36,028 bases of DNA from Bacillota bacterium. GTDB taxonomy: Bacteria > Bacillota > Clostridia > Tissierellales > MES13. The position numbers were made by a program, and so were the translations under genes. The DNA lies in the NCBI GenBank assembly GCA_009711785.1, contig VENA01000035.1:1-36028 (forward strand). The letters are read 5' to 3'. Shown in pieces: positions 16,360-24,199 of the stretch (position 1 is the stretch's first letter; every line of letters begins with the position of its first letter). A model generated the notes under the pieces. That model made no database searches. It was given only the letters and a program-made list of their open reading frames with translations, and was not told the origin of the DNA.

Positions 16360-17595
16360 CTACATTATTCCCATTACACTTAATAAACTCTTAATTCCTA
16401 AAAATACAGCTACTAAAACAACAATTCCTCCTAAAATATTAGTTACTTTACCATTTACATATTCCCCTAGTCTTTCTTTATTGTTCATAATATATAATAA
16501 GAAAATTGCAACTATAGGAAGTAAAATACCATTTGCAGCCTGTGCAAATATTATAGCAGCTATTGGTTTTAGACCTATCGCTGAGAAAATAATTCCTATG
16601 AGTAAAACTATCATCCAAATAGCTTTAAAGCGCTTATCTTTAAAATCTCTACTAAATCCTAACGCTCCAGCAGTTGCATATGCAGCAGCTAATGGTGCTG
16701 TTATTGAAGATGTTAATCCAGCTGAGAATAATCCAAATGCAAAGAAATATTTAGCCCACTTACCTAATAAAGGTTCTAATTGAACAGCCATATCCCCTGC
16801 ACTACCTATACCTACTCCCGAAGAGAAAAACGCTGCAGAAGCTGTTATTATAACTGAAAGTGTTATTAATCCACCTAATATAATAGAAAATAATATATCT
16901 GTTCTAGATTCTTTTAACCCTGATGCATCCTTCCATCTTTCTTGAACTGCAGATGCATGTAAAAATAAGTTATATGGTACAACCGTTGTACCTATTAATG
17001 CTAAAATAAACATTGTTGAACCTTCTGGAACTGACGGTACAAACATTCCTTTAAGTATCTCTCCCCATTCTGGACCTACTATGATAGCTGTTGTAATAAA
17101 TACTAAACTCATTGCTACAACTAAACCTATAAGAACCTTTTCAACTATCTTATAACTTCCTGTATAAAGTAATATAAATGCTCCTATTCCCATTACCGGT
17201 CCCCATACATTCATTGATATACCGGTTATAGCTTCTAGCCCTAGGGCTCCCCCTAATATGTTTCCTGTCTCATAAGCAGCACAACCTACACCTATTGCTG
17301 AAACAACTAAGAAAATACTAATAAATCTTGCAACTGGATTCTCAAATTGATCCCTTAATGCTTCACCTAATCCAAATCTAGTTACAATACCTAATCTAGC
17401 TGCCATTTCCTGAAGAACTATCGTTGCAAAAATAGAAAATACCATTGCCCAGATTAGTGCATAACCAAAATTTGCTCCAGCCATGGAAGCTGTTGTAACA
17501 GTTCCTGGACCTATAAATGCCGCTGTTACGATTGCTGCAGGTCCCATTGATTTAAGTTTCTCTAAAAATCCTTTTTTTCGTTGTTGCTTTTCCAT
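16360..17595 (-). CDS. NRAMP-fold transporter lacking the metal-binding motifs (YcsG-like)
   Basis: 411 residues with about eleven membrane segments of the LeuT/APC fold. NRAMP metal transporters carry DPGN in segment 1 and MPH in segment 6. Here the corresponding sites read GPGT (29-32) and VPY (206-208), so the metal ligands are absent. Together with its place at the head of the pxp operon, this suggests an organic substrate such as 5-oxoproline or a related amino acid. That is inference. A TTG one codon upstream (17598) could be read as a start, but the ATG at 17595 sits 7 bases from GGGGG and is preferred. It is preceded by a sigma-54 promoter. Confidence 0.88.
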   Translation of the reverse strand: MEKQQRKKGFLEKLKSMGPAAIVTAAFIGPGTVTTASMAGANFGYALIWAMVFSIFATIVLQEMAARLGIVTRFGLGEALRDQFENPVARFISIFLVVSAIGVGCAAYETGNILGGALGLEAITGISMNVWGPVMGIGAFILLYTGSYKIVEKVLIGLVVAMSLVFITTAIIVGPEWGEILKGMFVPSVPEGSTMFILALIGTTVVPYNLFLHASAVQERWKDASGLKESRTDILFSIILGGLITLSVIITASAAFFSSGVGIGSAGDMAVQLEPLLGKWAKYFFAFGLFSAGLTSSITAPLAAAYATAGALGFSRDFKDKRFKAIWMIVLLIGIIFSAIGLKPIAAIIFAQAANGILLPIVAIFLLYIMNNKERLGEYVNGKVTNILGGIVVLVAVFLGIKSLLSVMGIM

Positions 17596-17638
17596 CAAAA
17601 AACCCCCTTAATTATATTTAAACTTACTTATTATAAGT

Positions 17639-17654
17639 TGCAAATATAATGCCA
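17639..17654 (-). promoter_or_regulatory. Sigma-54 (RpoN) promoter of the NRAMP-pxp operon
   Basis: Minus strand TGGCAT, 5 bases, TTGCA. It has the invariant GG and GC of a -24/-12 promoter at the right spacing, and all but one base of the TGGCAC-N5-TTGC consensus. It is 44 bases before the NRAMP-like ATG. The gene just upstream encodes an NtrC-type sigma-54 activator, which fits. Confidence 0.88.
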
Positions 17655-17740
17655 ACATAATTTTCTATAATTTTCTGTATTTTTAGACATTTCTCTATTT
17701 TGCAATTTTTGATATGTGCAGTTTCACTCACAATAATTGA

Positions 17741-17769
17741 GCGATTCCGCAACATTAGTGCGAAATCGC
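17741..17769. promoter_or_regulatory. Inverted repeat, likely upstream activating site for the NtrC-type regulator
   Basis: GCGATTCCGCA (17741-17751) and TGCGAAATCGC (17759-17769) are 11-bp arms with one mismatch and a 7-base spacer. This is strikingly GC-rich in this AT-rich gap. It is centred about 110 bases upstream of the sigma-54 promoter, a normal enhancer distance. It also lies just after the stop of the regulator gene, so it could instead form a hairpin there, but no T run follows on the minus strand. Confidence 0.65.
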
Positions 17770-17773
17770 CCAT

Positions 17774-19135
17774 CTAAAAATATTTTTCAATTCTTCTTTT
17801 AAGTGCAAATCTACTTATGCCTAAAAGACTTGCTGACTTAGAATAGTTATTATTACATTTATCTAAAGCAATTTTTATATACTTTTTTTCTAGTTTTTCA
17901 ATTTCTTTCTCTAAAGAAAATCCTTCATTTATCGTTTGAACTTCTTGACTTTTTATTAGTTTTTTATTTGAACTTGCGCTGATTTCAAGAGGTAAATGTT
18001 CAAGCCTTATTAAAGGGATGTCATGTAGGATTGTTATTCTTTCTATAACATTTTTTAACTCCCTTACATTCCCAGGCCAATGATAATTTAAAAGCTTACC
18101 TTTAACTTCATCATCAAATCCCCTTATCTCTTTACCAAATTTTTTATTATATTTATTAAGAAAATATTTAGCTAAGATTAATACATCTCCCCCTCTATCT
18201 TTTAAAGAGGGGATGTTAATAGGTACAACATTTAATCTATAAAATAAATCCTCTCTAAATTCATTATTTTCTATTGCCCTTTCTAAATCTTTATTAGTTG
18301 CTGCAATAACTCTAATATCAACCTCTATATCATCGACTCCACCAATTCTTTTAAACTTTCTAGTCTCTAAAACCCTTAGTAATTTTGTCTGTGTATCATA
18401 TGAAAGTTCTCCTATTTCATCAAGTAAAACAGTTCCACCATCTGCAATTTCAAGTAATCCCTTTTTTCTTTTTAAAGCTCCAGTAAATGCATTTTTTTCA
18501 AAACCAAATAATTCACTTTCTACAAGTTCTTTTGGTAGTGCACCACAGTTAATAGAAAGCATGGATGAATCCCTTCTATTGCTTTTTTTATGAATAGAAT
18601 TAGCAACCATTTCCTTTCCCGTTCCTGTTTGTCCTCTAATTAATACTGTAACATCATTTTTTGCTATTATATTAATCTTTTTAAACACTTTCTTCATAAC
18701 TAAATCGTTCCCTATAATAGCTTCATCCTTTAACTTTTTTTCCTTTACATATGAATTTAATTTTCTTTTTACTTCTATACTTTTTAAAGCTTTAGTAATA
18801 ATTAAGTTAATCTCTTCTAAATCAAGGGGTTTATTTATATAATCGAAGGCACCATTTTTTATTGCTCTAACAGCTGTTTCTATATCTCCAAAAGCTGTCA
18901 TTATAACAACTTCTATATCTTCATCTATTTTTTTGATCCTTTCAATTAAATCTATACCATTTACCCTTTCTAATCTCATATCAAGAAATACTATAAGAGG
19001 TTTAAAACTTTCTATTTTTTCTAATCCATTTTCCCCTGTAAGGGATGTTTTTACTTTATAACCGAAATCAGTAAGGCCTTCTTTTAATGTTTTACAAATA
19101 AAAGCTTCATCATCAATCACTTGTATTCTCTTCAT
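17774..19135 (-). CDS. NtrC-family sigma-54-dependent response regulator
   Basis: 453 residues from the preferred start. A receiver domain (about 1-120) carries phospho-acceptor Asp52. The AAA+ domain has Walker A GQTGTGKE (168-175), the sigma-54 contact loop GFEKNAFTGA (211-220) and Walker B VLLDEIGE (from 236). A C-terminal Fis-type helix-turn-helix (about 418-453) ends at SRFALKRRIEKY. It activates sigma-54 promoters after phosphorylation. An upstream in-frame ATG (19150) lacks a binding site; the ATG at 19135 has GGTGGTG about 7 bases before it and is preferred. It overlaps the end of the kinase gene by 23 bases, so the pair is translationally coupled. A sigma-54 promoter lies immediately downstream. 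Confidence 0.94.
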   Translation of the reverse strand: MKRIQVIDDEAFICKTLKEGLTDFGYKVKTSLTGENGLEKIESFKPLIVFLDMRLERVNGIDLIERIKKIDEDIEVVIMTAFGDIETAVRAIKNGAFDYINKPLDLEEINLIITKALKSIEVKRKLNSYVKEKKLKDEAIIGNDLVMKKVFKKINIIAKNDVTVLIRGQTGTGKEMVANSIHKKSNRRDSSMLSINCGALPKELVESELFGFEKNAFTGALKRKKGLLEIADGGTVLLDEIGELSYDTQTKLLRVLETRKFKRIGGVDDIEVDIRVIAATNKDLERAIENNEFREDLFYRLNVVPINIPSLKDRGGDVLILAKYFLNKYNKKFGKEIRGFDDEVKGKLLNYHWPGNVRELKNVIERITILHDIPLIRLEHLPLEISASSNKKLIKSQEVQTINEGFSLEKEIEKLEKKYIKIALDKCNNNYSKSASLLGISRFALKRRIEKYF

Positions 19136-20843
19136 TAATTTCACCACCATATAAAGGTAATTTTATTATAAAAACTGTTCCTTTATTAACTTCACTATTG
19201 ACTTTTATATGTCCTTTATTTTCTACTACCAACTTATGGACCACAGAAAGTCCTAAGCCTGTCCCTTTAGAATCTGTTGTGAAAAATGGGTCAAATATTT
19301 TACTTATATTCTTTTTACTTATTCCACATCCATTGTCTTTAATTTCAATTTTAAGATAATTTTTAGAATCTATATCCATGTTAATACTTAAAATTCCCTC
19401 TTTATCCATAGCGTTTATTGCATTTGCCAAAATATTAATAAAAACCTGTTCAATCTGAGCTTTATCTACATAAATGTAAGACTTTTCATTAATATTTATA
19501 TTAACCTTAATATCCTTTTTTTCATAATTCTTTCTTAAAAGCTCTAATGACCTTTTTAAAATTAAAGCTCCATCTACTTTTTCATACTCCGGATGATGGG
19601 GTTTAGCAAAATTTAATAAATCAGAAACTAAACGATTAATTCTATCAATCTCATATAAAGTTCCATCTAAAAGTTCTTTATTCGAATTTTTATCATTTTT
19701 TAGTCTCCTTTTTAATATTTGTACACTCATTCTCATTCCTGATAAAGGGTTTCTTATTTCATGGGCTAATCCAGCTGCAAGTTGTCCTGTAGAAGTTAAT
19801 CTATTAACCTTTTCCATTCTTTTTTCTATTGTTTTTCTATTTGTTATATCATTAAAACTACATATTACACCACTAAATTTACGATCATCAGTTTTTAAAA
19901 GGGATGTTGTTACATCAATAAATAATTCATTATCACCCAATGCATATTCATATACATCATTAATTTCTTTCTCTAGTTTTATTGTTTTATTAATTTGTCC
20001 TTTTAATGATTTATTTATTTCTTCTTTCTTTGATTTATATTTTTGTATAATTTTCTGTGCTGATTTGTTTATAGAAATTATATTTCCCTCTCTATCAGTA
20101 GTTATCATACCTGTTGATGTATTATTAAGTATATTTTCGTTAAAATTTTTCATTTTTAATAACTTCTTTGTATTTAACTGTAGCTGATAAATCATATTAT
20201 TAAATGCCCTTGCTAATACTCCTATCTCATCCTTTCTTGTTAAATTTATTTTTTCTTTTAAATCTCCTTTAGCTATCTTATTACAGGTATCAGCAAGCAT
20301 TTTTATTGGTCTTGAAATATTATAGGCAATTAATATTGTAGCTTCCATGGAAATAACTAAAAATATTATAGCAATTAAAAGGGTGTCCTTTTGCATATCT
20401 AAAAGTTCCTTTGAGAATATATCTTTTTTTAGTTCATAACCAATTATCCAGTTCCACGACTTAAATCTTTCATAAATATATATTACTTCTTCTTTTTCTA
20501 TCCTTCCCTTATCATTAAAATTATTTATTTTAATATCCTTTGAATTATCTAATATTTTATTTCCATTCTTTATAATAAATATACCTTTTTTATCTACCCG
20601 TTCAAAATAACTTATAGCTTCTTTCTTTGCATTTTTTATTTTTATTTCCCCTTTAGTTATCCTTTCATTTAAATCTTCAATATATATGATTGATTCTTTA
20701 AGCTCCTCTTTAATATGTCTTTCTTTAATATCTAAAAGAAGATGATAACCATTTAAATATGAAACCATTCCTAAAACAATTATAGATAACATTATTAAAA
20801 TCATAAATGGAAATAGTATTTTATTTTCTATATCTAGTTTCAT
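19113..20843 (-). CDS. Membrane sensor histidine kinase (HAMP-PAS-HisKA-HATPase)
   Basis: 576 residues. Membrane segments at about 8-30 and 152-175 enclose an extracytoplasmic sensor region of about 120 residues. Then come HAMP (about 176-228), PAS (about 235-340), the dimerisation domain with phospho-acceptor His361 in LAHEIRNPLSGM, and an ATPase domain with NAINAMDKEG, DNGCGI and GTGLGLSVV motifs. The signal is presumably perceived outside the membrane or via the PAS domain. The gene overlaps the symporter stop by 4 bases (ATGA) and the regulator start by 23 bases. Such tight coupling with a symporter and a sigma-54 activator suggests it responds to the same nutrient the operon consumes. 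Confidence 0.94.
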   Translation of the reverse strand: MKLDIENKILFPFMILIMLSIIVLGMVSYLNGYHLLLDIKERHIKEELKESIIYIEDLNERITKGEIKIKNAKKEAISYFERVDKKGIFIIKNGNKILDNSKDIKINNFNDKGRIEKEEVIYIYERFKSWNWIIGYELKKDIFSKELLDMQKDTLLIAIIFLVISMEATILIAYNISRPIKMLADTCNKIAKGDLKEKINLTRKDEIGVLARAFNNMIYQLQLNTKKLLKMKNFNENILNNTSTGMITTDREGNIISINKSAQKIIQKYKSKKEEINKSLKGQINKTIKLEKEINDVYEYALGDNELFIDVTTSLLKTDDRKFSGVICSFNDITNRKTIEKRMEKVNRLTSTGQLAAGLAHEIRNPLSGMRMSVQILKRRLKNDKNSNKELLDGTLYEIDRINRLVSDLLNFAKPHHPEYEKVDGALILKRSLELLRKNYEKKDIKVNININEKSYIYVDKAQIEQVFINILANAINAMDKEGILSINMDIDSKNYLKIEIKDNGCGISKKNISKIFDPFFTTDSKGTGLGLSVVHKLVVENKGHIKVNSEVNKGTVFIIKLPLYGGEINEENTSD

Positions 20844-22312
20844 GACTCATCTCCTTTTTTATAAGTATAGATACTAACAGTAATAAAAAGTATAAAAGCT
20901 ATAATAAAACTTGGAAAAGCAGGATGTATAAAACTATTTCCACTAATTCCTAAAATATTGTTTTTATCAAATACTAAAAACATTGTCATCATTCCACCTA
21001 TGATCGAAGCAAATGCCCCCTCCTTTGTAGCTTTTTTCCAATATAAGCCTCCATATAAAGGAAGAAGAAATGTAGCTGAAAAAATCCCCCATATGTTACC
21101 TCCAAAGATGAGAAGACTTTCAGGTGGACGTATTGAAAGTAATAAAGAAATAGTTCCTGCAATAAATATAAAAATCCTATTAAGATTTAAAAATCTATCT
21201 TCTTTTATATTAGGATTGAATAAATTCTTATATATATCATAGGTAAAACCACTAGCTAAAATTAAAAGCTGTGAATTTGCTGTTGAAATAGCAGCTGCTG
21301 CTATCCCTATTAATATAAAACCACTTATTTTAGAATAAATCACATTATTAATTGTATATGCAAATACTTCATCAACTGAACTTACACTCTCAATGGTGGG
21401 TTCTAATACCCTTGCACCTATACCAATTATAAATATACCAATATAAATAAGAGCTAATATTAAAACTGACATGCAAATGATTTTTACAGCTGTTTTTTTA
21501 TCCTTTGCTGAAACTATTCTTATTGCATACTGAGGATTTGCGGCAAGTCCTAATCCCCAACCAAAAAAAGAAGTAAATAATACCATTGGTGGAGTTATTC
21601 CCTTTGAAAATGGATCTATTAAAGCACCCTTATAAGTTTTATATGGGAAACTTGGAAATGGTCTAGAAGATATAAGTGCTGCCTTTTGATGTAAAAGTGT
21701 TATTCCTCCTATGTCTTTTAAAATAATTACAACGGCTAACAAAATTCCTAAAAAAATCATACCAAAATTAAAACCATCTGTTTTAGACACTGAATATAAT
21801 CCACCGAAGGTTGTATAAATAATAAATAAATATACTAAAAAAATAGATACTGTATAATGAATATCTAAAAGTTCACTCATTACAATACCAAAGCCTCTAA
21901 TCTGTATAATTATATAAAATACATATGTAATAACTATAATAAGTCCACCTAAGGCTTGTAAAATCTTACTATTATATCTTATGCTAAAATATTCTGGTAC
22001 TGTAAAAATATCATAATCCTTTAATTTTACAGCCATTATAACTAAAAGTCCTGCACCTAAAAACCAGGCAACAACAGAATATAATACAGATGAATAACCA
22101 TAGGCAAATATGGAACCTGAAAGACCTTGCATTGACGCAGCACTAAACCAAGTAGCTGTAAAGGTTAGTATACTTGCTACTAGTCCTAGACTATTACCTG
22201 CCACAAAGAAACCTCTTATGTTTTTTGTCTTTTTAAAACCACTTTTCCCAAAGAAAAGTAATACTAAAGTATAAAGAGTAAAATATAATAAATATATGAT
22301 TGCTTTACTCAT
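20840..22312 (-). CDS. Sodium:solute symporter (SSS family)
   Basis: 490 residues with about thirteen membrane segments. The family pattern is clear: FVAGNSLGLVASILTFTATWFSAASMQGL near the N-terminus, YFSIRYNSKILQALGG, and GIAAAAISTANSQLLILASGF in the middle, which holds the conserved sodium-site segment. It imports an organic solute with sodium. By context the solute may be 5-oxoproline, proline or glutamate, but the sequence does not settle it. Its ATG overlaps the stop of a 39-residue accessory gene upstream, and its stop overlaps the kinase start, so four genes (accessory protein, symporter, kinase, regulator) form one coupled unit. Confidence 0.92.
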   Translation of the reverse strand: MSKAIIYLLYFTLYTLVLLFFGKSGFKKTKNIRGFFVAGNSLGLVASILTFTATWFSAASMQGLSGSIFAYGYSSVLYSVVAWFLGAGLLVIMAVKLKDYDIFTVPEYFSIRYNSKILQALGGLIIVITYVFYIIIQIRGFGIVMSELLDIHYTVSIFLVYLFIIYTTFGGLYSVSKTDGFNFGMIFLGILLAVVIILKDIGGITLLHQKAALISSRPFPSFPYKTYKGALIDPFSKGITPPMVLFTSFFGWGLGLAANPQYAIRIVSAKDKKTAVKIICMSVLILALIYIGIFIIGIGARVLEPTIESVSSVDEVFAYTINNVIYSKISGFILIGIAAAAISTANSQLLILASGFTYDIYKNLFNPNIKEDRFLNLNRIFIFIAGTISLLLSIRPPESLLIFGGNIWGIFSATFLLPLYGGLYWKKATKEGAFASIIGGMMTMFLVFDKNNILGISGNSFIHPAFPSFIIAFILFITVSIYTYKKGDES

Positions 22313-22428
22313 TTTAAAACTCCTCTAAACTTTAATATTAAAGCTATTATTGAGGGAAATAATGCAGATAATAAAAATAATCCTCCTACTATAAACCATG
22401 TTTTTATTGGCAATCCTAAAATAAACAT
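22309..22428 (-). CDS. 39-residue membrane protein, symporter small accessory protein
   Basis: The ORF reads MFILGLPIKTWFIVGGLFLL and continues to a basic end, KFRGVLK. It has one hydrophobic segment (about 10-31) and an AAGGGG binding site 6 bases before its ATG. Its stop TGA overlaps the symporter ATG as ATGA. Very short single-span proteins directly before SSS symporters are a recognised class of small accessory subunits. It is the first gene of the symporter-kinase-regulator operon. Confidence 0.82.
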   Translation of the reverse strand: MFILGLPIKTWFIVGGLFLLSALFPSIIALILKFRGVLK

Positions 22429-22457
22429 TTTTAACCCCTTCTCTATATTTCTTATTT

Positions 22458-22486
22458 TTAATATCTATAATATCATAATACAACAA
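22458..22486 (-). promoter_or_regulatory. Probable sigma-A promoter of the symporter operon
   Basis: Minus strand: TTGTTG (22481-22486), 17 bases, TATTAA (22458-22463). The hexamers are moderate. A CodY-like box overlaps the -35. Confidence 0.5.
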
Positions 22487-22497
22487 TTCTGAATATT
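22483..22497. promoter_or_regulatory. CodY-like box overlapping the symporter -35
   Basis: ACAATTCTGAATATT matches 11 of 15 CodY motif positions and is the same sequence as the box at 12828-12842 except for the degenerate central base. A bound repressor here would block the promoter. Confidence 0.35.
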
Positions 22498-22519
22498 TTT
22501 AAATTTAAATCTATAAAAA

Positions 22520-22550
22520 AAAGACTATTTGCTTTAAGCAAATAGTCTTT
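22520..22550 (-). terminator. Terminator of glutamate dehydrogenase
   Basis: Perfect 13-bp stem, AAAGACTATTTGC (22520-22532) and GCAAATAGTCTTT (22538-22550), with a 5-base loop. A T run follows on the minus strand. It sits just after the gdhA stop. Confidence 0.92.
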
Positions 22551-22560
22551 AATATCATTT

Positions 22561-23901
22561 TTAGTATTTTCCTTGAGCATGCATAGCTTCTGCTACTTTA
22601 ACAAATCCTGCTATGTTTGCTCCTTTAACTAAGTTATATCCAAGTCCATACTCTTTAGCTGCTTCCATTGCATTGTTATGGATATTTACCATTATTTCTT
22701 TAAGTTTTGCATCTACTTCTTCTTCTGTCCATGACATTCTCATACTATTTTGACTCATTTCTAATGCTGATGTTGCAACTCCACCTGCATTTGCTGCCTT
22801 AGCAGGTCCTATGATTACTCCCTTTTCCATTAAGTAATCCATTGCATCATTTGTACATGGCATATTAGATGCTTCTGTTATGAATTTAACTCCATTTTCT
22901 ACTATCTTCTTAGCATCTTCTAAGTGAATTTCGTTTTGAGTTGCACATGGCATTACTATATCTACGTCTACTCCCCATGGCTTTTCTCCTTCGAAGTATT
23001 CAACACCAAATTTATCTGCATAATCTTTAACCATGTCTCTTCCTGAAGCTCTCATTTCTAACATATAATCTATTTTTTCTCCAGTTATTCCATCTGGGTC
23101 ATAGATGTATCCATCAGGTCCTGAAAGTGTTACTACCTTTCCGCCTAATTCACTTATCTTTTGAGCAGCTCCCCAAGCAACATTACCAAATCCTGATACT
23201 GCTACTGTTTTACCTTCAAAAGTTTCTCCTTCATGCTTTAACATTTCATTACAGAAGTAAGTTGCTCCGAATCCTGTTGCTTCTGGTCTTATTAAACTTC
23301 CACCATAAGCTAAACCTTTTCCTGTAAGCACTCCATTTTCAAATGCTCCTCTTATTCTTCTGTATTGTCCGTAAAGGTATCCGATTTCTCTTCCACCTAC
23401 TCCGATATCTCCTGCTGGTACATCTACATCTGGTCCTATATGTCTATATAATTCTGTCATAAAGCTTTCACAGAATCTCATTATTTCTCCGTCTGATTTT
23501 CCACGAGGATCAAAGTCTGATCCACCTTTTCCTCCTCCTATTGGAAGACCTGTTAATGAGTTTTTAAATATTTGTTCAAATCCTAAGAACTTAACTATTC
23601 CTAAATAAACTGATGGATGAAATCTAAGTCCACCTTTGTATGGTCCTATTGCTCCATTGAATTGAACTCTAAATCCACGGTTAACTTGTGTTTTACCTTC
23701 GTCATCAACCCATGGTACTCTAAACATAATCTGTCTTTCTGGTTCACAAATTCTTTCTAAAATATTAGCTTCTACATACTGAGGATTTTTTTCAAGTACA
23801 GGCCCTAATGAACCTAATACCTCCTCTACTGTTTGTAAAAATTCTGGTTCGTTAGCGTTTCTTTCTTTAACTTGATTAAATACATCTTGAATATAAGACA
23901 T
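22561..23901 (-). CDS. gdhA: Glutamate dehydrogenase (hexameric, GdhA)
   Basis: 446 residues, the length of small hexameric glutamate dehydrogenases. The substrate domain holds KNSLTGLPIGGGKGGSDFDP with Lys113 and catalytic Lys125; Asp165 lies in PAGD. The cofactor domain has GFGNVA (237-242). It interconverts L-glutamate and 2-oxoglutarate plus ammonia using NAD(P)H. Length and N-terminus resemble the NADP-type enzyme, but cofactor choice is not certain from sequence. Codon usage is richer than its neighbours, suggesting high expression. It has its own promoter about 260 bases upstream, a leader hairpin, a Rex-like box in the gap, and a strong terminator. Confidence 0.96.
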   Translation of the reverse strand: MSYIQDVFNQVKERNANEPEFLQTVEEVLGSLGPVLEKNPQYVEANILERICEPERQIMFRVPWVDDEGKTQVNRGFRVQFNGAIGPYKGGLRFHPSVYLGIVKFLGFEQIFKNSLTGLPIGGGKGGSDFDPRGKSDGEIMRFCESFMTELYRHIGPDVDVPAGDIGVGGREIGYLYGQYRRIRGAFENGVLTGKGLAYGGSLIRPEATGFGATYFCNEMLKHEGETFEGKTVAVSGFGNVAWGAAQKISELGGKVVTLSGPDGYIYDPDGITGEKIDYMLEMRASGRDMVKDYADKFGVEYFEGEKPWGVDVDIVMPCATQNEIHLEDAKKIVENGVKFITEASNMPCTNDAMDYLMEKGVIIGPAKAANAGGVATSALEMSQNSMRMSWTEEEVDAKLKEIMVNIHNNAMEAAKEYGLGYNLVKGANIAGFVKVAEAMHAQGKY

Positions 23902-23956
23902 GTCTACATCTCCCTTCTTTTTTTTAAGAAATGTTCATAAATATATTGATTAAGGT

Positions 23957-23991
23957 CAGATGATAGCTGGTGTTGAATACACCTTCATCTG
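23957..23991 (-). promoter_or_regulatory. Leader hairpin upstream of gdhA
   Basis: Outer arms CAGATGA/TCATCTG enclose inner arms GGTGT/ACACC. It lies 55 bases before the gdhA start, within a predicted leader of roughly 258 bases. No T run follows, so it is not a terminator. It may stabilise the mRNA or have a regulatory role; no known riboswitch class was recognised. Confidence 0.5.
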
Positions 23992-24046
23992 AAAAATTAA
24001 AACCATAAAATAAGTGTTTCCTAAATTTTGTTATAATTTCCTTGGT

Positions 24047-24064
24047 TTGTTAATTATTTAACTT
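24047..24064. promoter_or_regulatory. Rex-like box in the gdhA leader region
   Basis: TTGTTAATTATTTAACTT matches 12 of 14 fixed positions of the Rex operator TTGTTAAnnnnTTAACAA. It lies about 145 bases upstream of the gdhA ATG and downstream of the proposed start site. Confidence 0.5.
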
Positions 24065-24165
24065 ATGTATACGCAGAAAAGGTTTTCATAAGTAATATAC
24101 AAATAACTTTTGCACTTTTGTACAATGAAGTTCTAAAACAATTCGTGATTTCTTTTACATAAGTA

Positions 24166-24194
24166 ATCATAACATAAGGTTTTCTCTTTGTAAA
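24166..24194 (-). promoter_or_regulatory. Probable sigma-A promoter of gdhA
   Basis: Minus strand: TTTACA (24189-24194), 17 bases, TATGAT (24166-24171). It is just past the stop of the P-loop gene, so gdhA would be transcribed independently with a long leader. A 10-base repeat CATAAGTAAT (24087-24096 and 24158-24167) flanks the start region. Confidence 0.55.
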
Positions 24195-24199
24195 CATTT

